Below, one piece after another: positions 50,877 through 59,765 of a stretch of 64,000 nt of DNA. Source of the DNA: a virus; the IMG/VR virus record IMGVR_UViG_3300007513_000026, positions 1-64,000 of that record. One strand, given 5' to 3'. Within the stretch, counting starts at the first letter, position 1. Each line of letters opens with the position of its first letter. The translations under genes were made by a program, and so were the position numbers. The notes below the pieces were generated by a model. It searched no databases. It was not told the origin of the DNA and saw nothing but the letters and a program-made list of their open reading frames with translations.

Positions 50877-53800
50877 TTAATCATCGAAAGAGGCTCCCGA
50901 GTTCATAATAATAAAGTCAATCGCAATATACTCGATGGCTCGCGCTGGCTTCACCATAATCTTAGCATAGAGCACATTTTGGTCTATCAAGTCAGGTGTC
51001 GTTGTTGTATTGTCCAAAATCAAACGATAATCGGTGATACCGTATCCTGCCTGGGTGTTGGCCAAAAGAGGTTCAATCAGTGATTTGAAGTTAGTCCAAG
51101 TTGCTTCCACGTTCTGTTCAAACAAAATCTGACTGGATAAGAATGAAATTTGCTTCTTCAAGTAAATAACCAATCTTCTTACGTTAATTCTATCTAGCGC
51201 GGAAGCGCGTGCTTGTAGTGTTTTCTGTCCGAAGACAACAATACCTGTGGAGGGAAACGAAGCAATCGGGTTAATCCGATTCTCATACAAAGTGTCGCGA
51301 TCATCAGAAGTCACACGTTCGGTGACATTGGTAATCGTAAGCCCAGCGGCACCATCGGTGAGTCCGCCCCGATTAAAACCGGCGGGTGCGAACCAGACTG
51401 CGCTAGACTTCTCAGAGGAAGCCAGGACGCCGCACATAGCCACTGAAGGTGGAATCCACAAGAGGCGACCGGTTGCGGTATCTCGTGTTTGTACCCATGG
51501 GTAGAATGTGCATCCATAGCTGGAATCGATTCTACGATCCTTGAGAGCGGTTGAGGCGGCTGTTGGTGTTGTTCCAATGCGCTGTGCTTTGGTGTTGTAA
51601 TAACCTTCGGCCGCTGGAATATACACATCTGGAAGATCGATGAGAGCTAACGCGTCTCCTCGGGCTTCACACACATCAATCATATGTTGCGTTAAGTTCG
51701 TTTGAGTCAGACCGGGTGCTGCTAACAAGTTCATGTTAACAAATTCGGCATCAGCAACAGTATTAATCGCTCGTCGGTACGTGTGATAAATGTAGTTAGT
51801 ATCTTCCGTATCAGTTGAGGCCATTCCGTTGTTGTACATCGGGTCGGGCTTCTGGATGTTGAATCCATCGAAACCTCCCCAGAAAGGGGCCGTAAACTTA
51901 TTGTGTCCTGCGTTAAGAAGGGTGGCAACATCTGTTACTGTTACCGACAATCCTTCTTTACGAGAGCCAGACTGATAGAAGTACTGATCTGCGCCGGAAC
52001 CGCCGTCCCCTCGCACATCGTCCATGGAGAAGATATATGACCATCCGTAAACACCCGCTGCAAGATCGGCGCCACCAGCCGATGAGCGTGCCGGATTCTG
52101 GCCGGCTACCGGATCGTCTGGGAAGTCCGCGTACAAAAGTCTATGCCAGTCCGCGTAGCTCGATCCAGGATCTGTGCTTCCCGACCCGCGTGTGTTAAGA
52201 AATCCGAAATAAGCATTCGAAGCTTGTGTCACACCAGCGGAAGCTGATACGCGTAATTGATCGACTGGCCAGTAAAGAGAAGCTGTAAGGGCGCCCGGTC
52301 CATCCGTAGAAAAGGCCGCCGATAAGAATTGGTGGGCGTCGGCCTGGGCGGAGGGCGCGCCGGAGCGGTCAGCGTTGCCTCCTCCCGCGCGAGCGATTCC
52401 ACCGCCGACGCTACCGAAAGAGCCGCTATAAGTAATCCACTTCTCAGTGATCCCAGAAGCTGCCCATTCGGTTGCATTCATGCCAGAGCCTGAAATAATC
52501 GGGGCAAAGGTTGGAGGACCGAAGTAGCCGAACGGAAGGAGACGGGGGTCTGTTGCGCCTGCTTCTACATCGCTATTCATTTCCACATATACATAGCTAG
52601 ACCTATTATCATATTCGCCATACTGCTTAAGACGCACGCCGGTGCTATCCCAAGTCCAATATTTATCCCCGATTACGCGCGCTACAAAATTAGGAGAGCT
52701 AGGATCTAAACTACATCCATCATAGCGCTCTACAACGTCGCTGGGGGGATCTGTGTCGTTAATTCCTCGAAGAACCACCGAAAAAGTACCATAGTCTGTA
52801 GAGGTCGTCGTGGATTCTCTAATTTTCTCAATGGAGACCTTTAAGTTCTTGTTAAGCCACGCACCATGTCCTCGGCCTTTAAGTCGGAAAAGTTTGGTCA
52901 TAGCTCCAGCGGAATATGTAGCATAATCGCCTTGGACATCTTGTCCAATAAACCATCCAGCGACAGCTTCACGAGAAGCTTGTTTCATCGAAGCAATCGA
53001 TGTGGTGCTACCACTAGCCTGAATGCCGTAAATCACACCCTGCATTGCCTGTGTCGTTAGCGAAGAGCCAGAAACATAGTAATTGCGAACGTTGTCTTCA
53101 AAGGTCTCTCCCAACAAAATAGAATCCGAAGTGGGATAAAAAGTACCAGAGGCGTTCAATAGCTGCGGGTTTGTATTGAAACGGTTGCGAATAAAATTGT
53201 CATTGGTATCAACAAAGCTAAACTGAACTGTGTGCTCCACTTCAGTCGAATCGGTGTAAATCGCGGTAAAGACACCGCTAGTGTCTGACCCGATGCATTG
53301 TCCAGTACCGCGCCCTGTGGTAACAGTTGCGCCACCGCGCAGGGCGCCCGTAAGTTCGATGGAGCCCGAGTTCATATAAAAAATGGCTGCCAGCGTGCCA
53401 GCGCTAGGATTGGATGCATAATCGGGGCGCCCTAAAACTTGCGGCTGGCGCGTAAGGTCGGCGCCACTTCCTGAAGGGAAGACCCAGAGACCATATGCCC
53501 CACCAATCGTAGAGCCGGGGCCCTGGGGTCCGATTAAGTTTGTCGTCTTCCACCCTGCTGCGGCGTCACCGCCTGCCGTCGAGCCTGCGCTGGTCTCTTG
53601 ACCAAGCAAGCGAATATATGTAAGAGGTGCCACTTGTGCGTGCAAAAACGCCTTGGCTGCGTAAGTTCCATACATGGGACTTTGAAAGTTGCCATGGCGA
53701 TAAATGTCGCCGCCCGCGCGTCCAGGTACGGGCTGACCAAAGGTCGCTACAAAGTCTGCATATGATTCAACTGTGATGGGTTGCATCGCGAGTCCTCTTT

Positions 53801-53915
53801 CGGCGCGGCCGATAATTACAGGACCCATCTCCGGTGCGGTGGCAGTAGCGAATGATTCATCAATTTCATTGATAAACACCCCAGGAGATACAAATCTAAA
53901 ATTACTAATGGGCAT
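50877..53915 (-). CDS. Tail sheath protein (large)
   Basis: 1012 residues, well above T4 gp18 (659). The N-terminus (SPGVFINEIDESF, PVIIGRAERGLAMQP, YADFVATFGQP) and C-terminus (ALDRINVRRLVIYLKKQISFL, NVEATWTNFKSLIEPLL) are classic sheath. AEGYYNTKAQRIG and a KDRRIDSSYGCTFYPWVQ region match the conserved middle. The extra length lies between about 170 and 720 and is Gly/Ser/Ala/Asp rich, suggesting surface-exposed inserted domains. It contracts around the tube during injection. A late motif is 54 bases upstream. Confidence 0.9.
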   Translation of the reverse strand: MPISNFRFVSPGVFINEIDESFATATAPEMGPVIIGRAERGLAMQPITVESYADFVATFGQPVPGRAGGDIYRHGNFQSPMYGTYAAKAFLHAQVAPLTYIRLLGQETSAGSTAGGDAAAGWKTTNLIGPQGPGSTIGGAYGLWVFPSGSGADLTRQPQVLGRPDYASNPSAGTLAAIFYMNSGSIELTGALRGGATVTTGRGTGQCIGSDTSGVFTAIYTDSTEVEHTVQFSFVDTNDNFIRNRFNTNPQLLNASGTFYPTSDSILLGETFEDNVRNYYVSGSSLTTQAMQGVIYGIQASGSTTSIASMKQASREAVAGWFIGQDVQGDYATYSAGAMTKLFRLKGRGHGAWLNKNLKVSIEKIRESTTTSTDYGTFSVVLRGINDTDPPSDVVERYDGCSLDPSSPNFVARVIGDKYWTWDSTGVRLKQYGEYDNRSSYVYVEMNSDVEAGATDPRLLPFGYFGPPTFAPIISGSGMNATEWAASGITEKWITYSGSFGSVGGGIARAGGGNADRSGAPSAQADAHQFLSAAFSTDGPGALTASLYWPVDQLRVSASAGVTQASNAYFGFLNTRGSGSTDPGSSYADWHRLLYADFPDDPVAGQNPARSSAGGADLAAGVYGWSYIFSMDDVRGDGGSGADQYFYQSGSRKEGLSVTVTDVATLLNAGHNKFTAPFWGGFDGFNIQKPDPMYNNGMASTDTEDTNYIYHTYRRAINTVADAEFVNMNLLAAPGLTQTNLTQHMIDVCEARGDALALIDLPDVYIPAAEGYYNTKAQRIGTTPTAASTALKDRRIDSSYGCTFYPWVQTRDTATGRLLWIPPSVAMCGVLASSEKSSAVWFAPAGFNRGGLTDGAAGLTITNVTERVTSDDRDTLYENRINPIASFPSTGIVVFGQKTLQARASALDRINVRRLVIYLKKQISFLSSQILFEQNVEATWTNFKSLIEPLLANTQAGYGITDYRLILDNTTTTPDLIDQNVLYAKIMVKPARAIEYIAIDFIIMNSGASFDD

Positions 53916-53968
53916 ATTTGGTTTCCTCTTTTAAAAAAATAGTTTAATTGGAGAGTGCAATCATACTT

Positions 53969-53976
53969 TAAATAGT
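53969..53976 (-). promoter_or_regulatory. Putative late promoter motif ACTATTTA
   Basis: AATACTATTTAAAG on the coding strand, in the 111-base gap 54 bases before the sheath gene. A second partial copy (AACTATTTTTT) lies about 30 bases further downstream. Confidence 0.5.
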
Positions 53977-54026
53977 ATTTTCTATTTCAAAAGGCGGCCT
54001 CCAGACGAATAAATTTGAGTTTGAGT

Positions 54027-54920
54027 TCAGGAAGTAAAAGTATAAAAGCCATTTTCGTCTGGGGCTACGATTCCTTCTTGTGGAAAGGTAATTTCCACAA
54101 CATTTTCCTCTACTCTTACGATTGGTCGATCATCGTTGGCACCTTCTCCGATTAAATACCCCAAAACGCGAATGTTTACTTCCGAAGTATAAACACGCAT
54201 GTCTTCATCCAAATTGTCAATATTATTAGAATGAGTAAAACCTTGATCAATAAAACCCTCATATAAATGCCCATTACGTCGCATAATAAAGGCATTAACC
54301 TGCCCAGTGCGGGCCATAAACGGGGCAATGATATCATTCATTTGTTGTTGATATTCAGTCTTAATCGTGATCTTATATTCCACATTTACATAAACTGGAA
54401 TAGGCACCGATAAAGTTCGAATTACAATCTTTTTATTAATACGGGGCGCCGGTCGAGGGGACCACTGCTGAATGGATGATCCTGAAACGACAGAGCGCGT
54501 CCCAGAGGCTACCGCAAAGTTGCGCGTTTTATCTTCTACTATTTGGCGCGCTAGCACCATTCGCCCTGTGCGTCCGTTTTTATCAGTCGAATATGTTTGT
54601 GCTTGATAACTCCCTTTACGGGCAGGATCTTTTACCACGCCAGTGCGCTCAATACTCAACACCGGCAAAATAAGGGCGCCACCATCATCTCGTAGGTTTT
54701 TATTATGTTTAATTTGATAAGAGCGCTCCGGAACTTGCCAGAGGACAGGAACCTCCTTAAAGCCCTCATTAGTATAGGCACTCAGCCGTAAATCATCTTT
54801 TACCCATGAATAGATAGCCGTATCGATACTCTCGATATCGGAAGCCAACATTCCTATTTCCGAAAGATGTAAATCCATCCCCGGTGGAATCATCGCAAAA
54901 TCAAAATTGTCAGGTAGCAT
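54027..54920 (-). CDS. Neck / tail-completion protein
   Basis: 297 residues; ATG at 54920 with AAGGGG upstream overlaps the previous stop by 11 bases and is preferred to 54965. MLPDNFDFAMIPPG, KEVPVLWQVPERSYQIKHN, GGALILPVLSIERTG and VYVNVEYKITIKTEYQQQMN are beta-rich segments. The position between neck proteins and sheath suggests a tail terminator or completion protein at the head-tail interface. No single T4 counterpart is certain. Confidence 0.6.
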   Translation of the reverse strand: MLPDNFDFAMIPPGMDLHLSEIGMLASDIESIDTAIYSWVKDDLRLSAYTNEGFKEVPVLWQVPERSYQIKHNKNLRDDGGALILPVLSIERTGVVKDPARKGSYQAQTYSTDKNGRTGRMVLARQIVEDKTRNFAVASGTRSVVSGSSIQQWSPRPAPRINKKIVIRTLSVPIPVYVNVEYKITIKTEYQQQMNDIIAPFMARTGQVNAFIMRRNGHLYEGFIDQGFTHSNNIDNLDEDMRVYTSEVNIRVLGYLIGEGANDDRPIVRVEENVVEITFPQEGIVAPDENGFYTFTS

Positions 54921-55401
54921 CGAATAATCCCCTTCTTGCTCTACGACAACGGGCTGAAATTTCAAAACCGTGGTCTACTTGGCCAAACAGTTTGGTTGGC
55001 TCTGTTAGTTTAACTATCTCGTAATAATAATCTCCGTACAAAACAAAATCACCTTCTCGCACATAGAGATTTTGATCCTCCTCTAATCTACGCTTATGAA
55101 AGTGTACATTAATCTCCCACGTTTTATCAATTCCCACATTTGCCATATATTCCGTAGAAAAGTCTGTAAACTCCACCAACGCAAAAACTCGCACTGGGGG
55201 AAGGTATGTTTTCTCAATGGCTTCTCCATATAAGTTATGGAAGTCTGTTGTTTCTAAATCAATAGGATAATAAAGGATCTGCTGACCAATAACCTTTTCG
55301 ATTAACTCATCGTTAACCTGCTTAACAAGGTCACGTTCCTTTTCTCCAAAGAACAAAGGAGGAGGTGGGGCCGCTGGTCTTTTCCATTCATTATCTGACA
55401 T
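54910..55401 (-). CDS. Neck / head-completion protein
   Basis: 163 residues from ATG 55401. LFFGEKERDLVKQVNDELIEK is a helix, followed by a beta-rich domain: YYPIDLETTDFHNLYGEAIEK, PPVRVFALVEF, VREGDFVLYGDYYYEIVKL. This pattern occurs in small head-completion/neck proteins between gp13/14-like and sheath genes of myophages. It starts within 10 bases of the neck gene stop and overlaps the next gene. Exact role in the connector is inferred from context. Confidence 0.6.
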   Translation of the reverse strand: MSDNEWKRPAAPPPPLFFGEKERDLVKQVNDELIEKVIGQQILYYPIDLETTDFHNLYGEAIEKTYLPPVRVFALVEFTDFSTEYMANVGIDKTWEINVHFHKRRLEEDQNLYVREGDFVLYGDYYYEIVKLTEPTKLFGQVDHGFEISARCRRARRGLFDAT

Positions 55402-55409
55402 CAATCATG

Positions 55410-56696
55410 TTATCCTACAAAAATAGGTAGCGGCGAACTCTTAAATGTAGTCTCCACAGCCTCGGTTATTTCGGCATCGCTCTTTGTCAACTCCTTGTAT
55501 GTTAGTGTATCCAATATCTCCATCAACTTATCTTTCAACTGCTGCTGCTCATCTTTAGCCTGGGACAACAATTCTGAATGGTTCAAAGTGACGCTTTCAC
55601 CTGGAATTGGCATCGTGGTAAACTTACCACGCACTTGTCCCAGCATCTCCTTACACAATGCCAATGCATATTTTCTAATCCACTGCTTACCCATCGAGTT
55701 AATGCTCTCATAAGGAATATTATCAAAAGGTAGCGTATTGACGTTGTTAACGCCCTTCACACCATCTTTATAGCGAGTATTGCCCTGCCAGGGATCTTGC
55801 ATGTCAATGAAGAATTCTACCCACATGCGATCTAGCGGCCCTAGCCCCCAATAACTGGGGGTTGGATATAATCGGAGGAAATTGTCCTTAATCTCATAAG
55901 AATAGTGCGATGTGCGCGTGAACAAAGAGTCCTCATACATGATAGCTTGCATTTTATTCTGCCATGTGGGGATAATCTCGAATGTAGAATCGTCAGCGAA
56001 CTGTCCATATGTCGAATAATTTCCAACGACTCCTACACCCCCATAATAGCCGTAAAAGCGCCACATTGCGCGGGGTGAGCGATAATATACCCGCGAGATG
56101 ATAACGCGCTGGTTATCAACAAGCCCTGAAAAGGCTACCGGTTTGCCAGCATCATCTACGCCGCTCTCGGATGCGGTTTCAATGATGGTCTGGAGGTCAT
56201 AGTCCTGTTGATCGGTGGCGGGCGAAAATGACGCCGAATAAATGCGCTCTGTTCCGCCAATTCCGGCGGCTGTCGAAGCTGCATCACCAATTTTACGGGC
56301 TGTGGCATACTGAAAGCGGGGGTAGCGCAACTCGACGTTCGAACCGCTCAGCGAATCTCCGTAAACCAAGTTTCCTTCTTCGTTGAAGCTACCAGTACTG
56401 GCGCCTAACGAATCTGCCAGGACATTTTTGCTCTGGTGAAGGTTTATAATGTAGGAATATTCCAGTACCGCTTCTTCGTAGGCCGCATAAACGTTTGCGG
56501 GGGTAAGCTCGATATCGACCACGTCGCCACCCAGCTTCTTATATACGTAATCTACTTGAACAGAAGCTCCCGTTAAAAAGGCTTGGGAGCCAGTATACAT
56601 ACCAAAAGGTACAGCGGACGCAACGTTGTTAGCACTTCCGGTGGAAGTAAGTACAATCGTACTAGTTTCTGAACGAGGCGAGAGTTCTGTAGGCAT
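55410..56696 (-). CDS. Neck protein (gp13/gp14-like)
   Basis: 428 residues. NVYAAYEEAVLEYSYIIN near the start, and SMGKQWIRKYALALCKEMLGQVRGKF with MPIPGESVTLNHSELLSQAKDE near the end, match the neck proteins of T4-type marine myophages. The middle is Gly/Tyr rich and beta-structured (RVYYRSPRAMWRFYGYYGG). Neck proteins form the ring that closes the portal after packaging. It is followed closely by the small neck and completion genes. Confidence 0.75.
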   Translation of the reverse strand: MPTELSPRSETSTIVLTSTGSANNVASAVPFGMYTGSQAFLTGASVQVDYVYKKLGGDVVDIELTPANVYAAYEEAVLEYSYIINLHQSKNVLADSLGASTGSFNEEGNLVYGDSLSGSNVELRYPRFQYATARKIGDAASTAAGIGGTERIYSASFSPATDQQDYDLQTIIETASESGVDDAGKPVAFSGLVDNQRVIISRVYYRSPRAMWRFYGYYGGVGVVGNYSTYGQFADDSTFEIIPTWQNKMQAIMYEDSLFTRTSHYSYEIKDNFLRLYPTPSYWGLGPLDRMWVEFFIDMQDPWQGNTRYKDGVKGVNNVNTLPFDNIPYESINSMGKQWIRKYALALCKEMLGQVRGKFTTMPIPGESVTLNHSELLSQAKDEQQQLKDKLMEILDTLTYKELTKSDAEITEAVETTFKSSPLPIFVG

Positions 56697-56779
56697 TTAG
56701 ATGGTTTCCTTCGCAGTAATTAGTAAACGGGGGGACAAAACCCACCTATATTATGGGTTAACTGTCAAAGGAATTTATA

Positions 56780-57091
56780 TTATGCGCGCTTTTCTGTCGA
56801 AGTCGTCTTTTTTGACTTGCTTTTGCGCGGGGCGGTAGCTTTTTTCTTCGGTGGGGGGCGCTTGGTGGTCGTTGTCTTTTTGGGACTCACCGTCTTGACC
56901 TCCACTTCGGGGGTAACCGTTTCTACAGCCACTGGTGTGGGGGTTGCTTCTGTTTTTGTCTCCACTGCCGGTGTGGCTTCCACGTTTTCAGTAGTGTCGG
57001 CCGCTGCCGCCAACAGCCTCGCTCGGGGGTGTGCCGAGTGTTTTGTGGCGAATTTTGCTTTCGCGCTGTTAAGTCTTCTTTTCTTGCCCAT
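56780..57091 (-). CDS. Basic low-complexity protein, possibly DNA- or capsid-bound
   Basis: 103 residues. Basic start (MGKKRRLNSAKAKFATKHSAH), then a Val/Thr/Glu/Pro stretch and a Lys/Pro/Thr/Ser-rich tail (KKTTTTKRPPPKKKATAPRKSKSKK) resembling histone-H1-like tails. Likely disordered and nucleic-acid binding. It sits between the capsid and neck genes with a late motif 26 bases upstream. It could package with DNA or act in assembly. No family recognised. Confidence 0.55.
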   Translation of the reverse strand: MGKKRRLNSAKAKFATKHSAHPRARLLAAAADTTENVEATPAVETKTEATPTPVAVETVTPEVEVKTVSPKKTTTTKRPPPKKKATAPRKSKSKKTTSTEKRA

Positions 57092-57116
57092 GATAACTCC
57101 TTTATGGTTTGTAAAG

Positions 57117-57124
57117 TAAATAGT
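57117..57124 (-). promoter_or_regulatory. Putative late promoter motif ACTATTTA
   Basis: ATACTATTTACTT on the coding strand in the 167-base gap, 26 bases before the 103-residue gene and about 70 bases after the terminator at 57195-57221. Confidence 0.5.
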
Positions 57125-57194
57125 ATGTATTTTGCAAAAACGAAAATCTCAAAAAATTGGGCGCGGTATTTTTGAGGGGATCGCCTTTTTACAC

Positions 57195-57221
57195 AAAAAA
57201 ACCCCCTCCGAAGAGGGGGGG
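57195..57221 (-). terminator. Strong intrinsic terminator
   Basis: Coding strand CCCCCCCTC-TTCGG-AGGGGG followed by seven T. It closes the unit of the 176-residue structural gene. Confidence 0.85.
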
Positions 57222-57258
57222 AAATATAAAGATATATTTTAAATGTTATATCAAATTA

Positions 57259-57789
57259 TCAAGTAGAGCCAAAAGGTGTGGCGGGAGTGCCAGTTGCAAC
57301 TTGTAATCCTTCAACGAGCCACAAATCTGCCTTAATGTTAGTAATTCGACAAGTGGTGCCCATGATACCGGTCCCATCACCATCGAATTGCACAAAATCA
57401 TAACCATCACCTTGAACTGCTGGAAAGCATTTTACGGCATCGCTGGTATCTGTATCAACATTCAAGAAGTTACCAACCATATCTTCGTTCGTCGTGTCGG
57501 AGCAAATCACCTTGTGTTCATTTGAGGTTGCAGTGACGGCACACACAACATCAATATACCACCCAATGAGGTCTCCGTCACCAGAATCCGGTAACGTAAG
57601 CGCTGCGCCATCGGCGTCGTTAAAAATATACAACTTGCCCGAATCGGCCGCTGTCAGCGTCGTATCATCCTCAATATTGCTATATGGCAATTTAACACCA
57701 GCCAGTGTTGCGCCATTCATCTGTAATTCTCTCTTTAAATTCTGAATCAATGCTTGGGTTCTCGCCAAGCCTACTCTTTTAGTTCCCAT
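57259..57789 (-). CDS. Small virion structural protein, possibly capsid decoration
   Basis: 176 residues. The start (MGTKRVGLARTQALIQNLKREL) is a basic helix seen in structural proteins of T4-type marine phages. The remainder is beta-rich and Asp/Gly/Thr rich (TTLTAADSGKLYIFND, GAALTLPDSGDGDLIGWYIDVV). It stands alone between two terminators directly after the major capsid gene, so it is probably highly expressed. A decoration or outer-capsid role is inferred. Confidence 0.6.
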   Translation of the reverse strand: MGTKRVGLARTQALIQNLKRELQMNGATLAGVKLPYSNIEDDTTLTAADSGKLYIFNDADGAALTLPDSGDGDLIGWYIDVVCAVTATSNEHKVICSDTTNEDMVGNFLNVDTDTSDAVKCFPAVQGDGYDFVQFDGDGTGIMGTTCRITNIKADLWLVEGLQVATGTPATPFGST

Positions 57790-57872
57790 TTTTATAACCC
57801 TCCATTTGTAATCATGTCATTTAACATGGGATAAACCTTTCGGTTCGTACATAAGTAGTCTTTACACATACG

Positions 57873-57900
57873 AAAGCCTCCTTCAAAAGAAGGAGGCTTT
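57873..57900 (-). terminator. Intrinsic terminator after major capsid gene
   Basis: A 12-bp perfect stem AAAGCCTCCTTC / GAAGGAGGCTTT with a TTTT loop. The T-tract is short (TTTCG), so termination may be partial and some transcripts may continue into the 176-residue gene. Confidence 0.7.
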
Positions 57901-57934
57901 GTATTGGTTTGCTACTATTATTTAGCTAATTGAT

Positions 57935-59743
57935 TTAGCTAGTGGCACCCGCTTCGCCCATGAGACCGCGCACGACGACTAAGCCGTACAAGTCAGGACG
58001 CACCATCTTCTTGGCATAACGAGTCATGACTCCCTTACGGGGCACGAAGTCCTCTGGTCCAAAGATGGTAGGTGTGGTCTGCAGTGGCACGTACGGAGCG
58101 TACACATATCCAGATTCAAGGAAACTGGATCCTCTGCGGCCAACCAAGATGACGTTGCGGAGGAAGTAAGGATCGACGATAACGTCGAACTTCTTGCTCA
58201 GCGAGCCAACCTTGACAGCACCAATGCTACCCTTCTCATCATCGGCGGTAACGCTTGCGCGGAAACCAGCGGTGAATTCGAGAATGTTAGCAATCTCAGG
58301 TGAACAGACGATGAAGTTAGCACCACCACGAAGAGTCTTACGGTGAATCTGCGCGGACACATCATTGATGGTCTCTGCAAGAGTCTCGTACCACTCAGAC
58401 ACTGTGCCGGTGAAATCGGGAGCAGCCGAACTGGCACCGATTTCCAGACCAGTTTCACGGTTCACGAAGAGACCGGGAGCACGTGCCCAGTAATAGACCG
58501 CTGCAGTAGCACCTTGAACAAGGTCTGCAAGGATCTCGCGGTCAATCTCAAGAGCAATCTGCTCGGAGAGAATGCTGGTAAGCTCGACTTCAGCGTCAAG
58601 GTTGTGATAGGCATTAAGATCCTGTCCCAACTCTGGCGTCCACTTAGCCTTCAGCTTCTTGGTCTGCGCAGTGATAGCCACGGAATCGACTTTGATATCG
58701 ATCTCGGGGATATTGACTTGGTTTTCCAAGCCCCACTCTGCCTGACCAACCACAGAACCGAGAGCCCCACCACTGGTGAGATCATCAGTCTGTGCCCAAG
58801 AGAGCGTGTTTGTCGAAGCTGTGATACCCGACATAACTGCGTTCTTAAGGTCAAGTCCACCAGCGGCATGAGCACCATCTGCTCCAAGACCGGTAAAACC
58901 GAGAAGAACATAGGGTGTAGCTGACGCACTAACCTCGCGAGTGAATCGACGAATAAGGCGTGCCATATTGTTTCCAGCAGCATCCTGCACAACGCCATTA
59001 CCAGCGGAGCTAGAGATACTAAAGGACTGAGGTCCGTCAAGGTTGACCTGGTCCAGACCACTCTTAAGAACTCGGACGAATGCAAGCGTGGTAGAGCCAG
59101 AAACAAGATCCGCATCAAAGCGCCCTTCCTTCATAAGAGCCGAACCATTAGTGTCTACGTCGCCCCAGGCGCCATAATTGCCTGCCAGAGGAGTAGTGGT
59201 CACGGCATTACCGAGGCCCGAACCAGTCGGAGAAGAATAACCGTTGTTAAGGTTATAAGGTCCGCCTGCAAGACCAACACCATACTCATCAAGATCCACA
59301 CCTCCGGTGATTTGCGAACCAACAGCGTTTCCGCCATAGAACGAACCGGACCACTTGTATCCCAAACGAGAGTACATGTCATCCACGCCGTCTCCGGTGT
59401 CCCGACTCACAGTGAAGTCGAGGAAGAAGATGAGACCCGAAGGGAGACTCATCGGCTGAACGCTAACGAGGTCGTTAGCAATCAGGCCAGCGAAAACACG
59501 ACGAACGATGGGGAATGCGACGGCTGCGAAACCTTCAACATCACCACCAGCCATGGTGCTGGACTCACGGAGAAGTTCCTTAGCTTGGTTCTCAAGCAAA
59601 CGTGCCATACTCTGACGACCTCGATCACTATCTAAACCTTCTAAAAGACCAGTCTTCTCCCACTTATTTAACAATGCGTGACCTTCGGCCCGCATATCAC
59701 GATTGACAATACCTTCTGTCAATCTTTCTACGATACTAGACAT
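57935..59743 (-). CDS. Major capsid protein (gp23-like)
   Basis: 602 residues with AGGAGG 8 bases before the ATG. VERLTEGIVNRDMRAEG and LLENQAKELLRESS form the N-terminal region usually removed by the prohead protease. GDVEGFAAVAFPIVRRVFAGL and LVSVQPMSLPSGLIFFLDF are the hallmark gp23 segments. VDSVAITAQTKKLKAKWTPELGQDLNAYHNLD and EREILADL-like EIDREILADLV follow, with FVPRKGVMTRYAKKM near the C-terminus. It forms the head lattice. Encoded next to the core/scaffold gene with a terminator after it. Confidence 0.95.
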   Translation of the reverse strand: MSSIVERLTEGIVNRDMRAEGHALLNKWEKTGLLEGLDSDRGRQSMARLLENQAKELLRESSTMAGGDVEGFAAVAFPIVRRVFAGLIANDLVSVQPMSLPSGLIFFLDFTVSRDTGDGVDDMYSRLGYKWSGSFYGGNAVGSQITGGVDLDEYGVGLAGGPYNLNNGYSSPTGSGLGNAVTTTPLAGNYGAWGDVDTNGSALMKEGRFDADLVSGSTTLAFVRVLKSGLDQVNLDGPQSFSISSSAGNGVVQDAAGNNMARLIRRFTREVSASATPYVLLGFTGLGADGAHAAGGLDLKNAVMSGITASTNTLSWAQTDDLTSGGALGSVVGQAEWGLENQVNIPEIDIKVDSVAITAQTKKLKAKWTPELGQDLNAYHNLDAEVELTSILSEQIALEIDREILADLVQGATAAVYYWARAPGLFVNRETGLEIGASSAAPDFTGTVSEWYETLAETINDVSAQIHRKTLRGGANFIVCSPEIANILEFTAGFRASVTADDEKGSIGAVKVGSLSKKFDVIVDPYFLRNVILVGRRGSSFLESGYVYAPYVPLQTTPTIFGPEDFVPRKGVMTRYAKKMVRPDLYGLVVVRGLMGEAGATS

Positions 59744-59765
59744 TTTAATACCTCCTAAATTTGTA

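Noticed and set aside
56697-56779. Promoter with TTGACA near the gap before the neck gene
   Set aside because: The nearest TATA-like box is only about 12 bases away, too close for a sigma-70 promoter.
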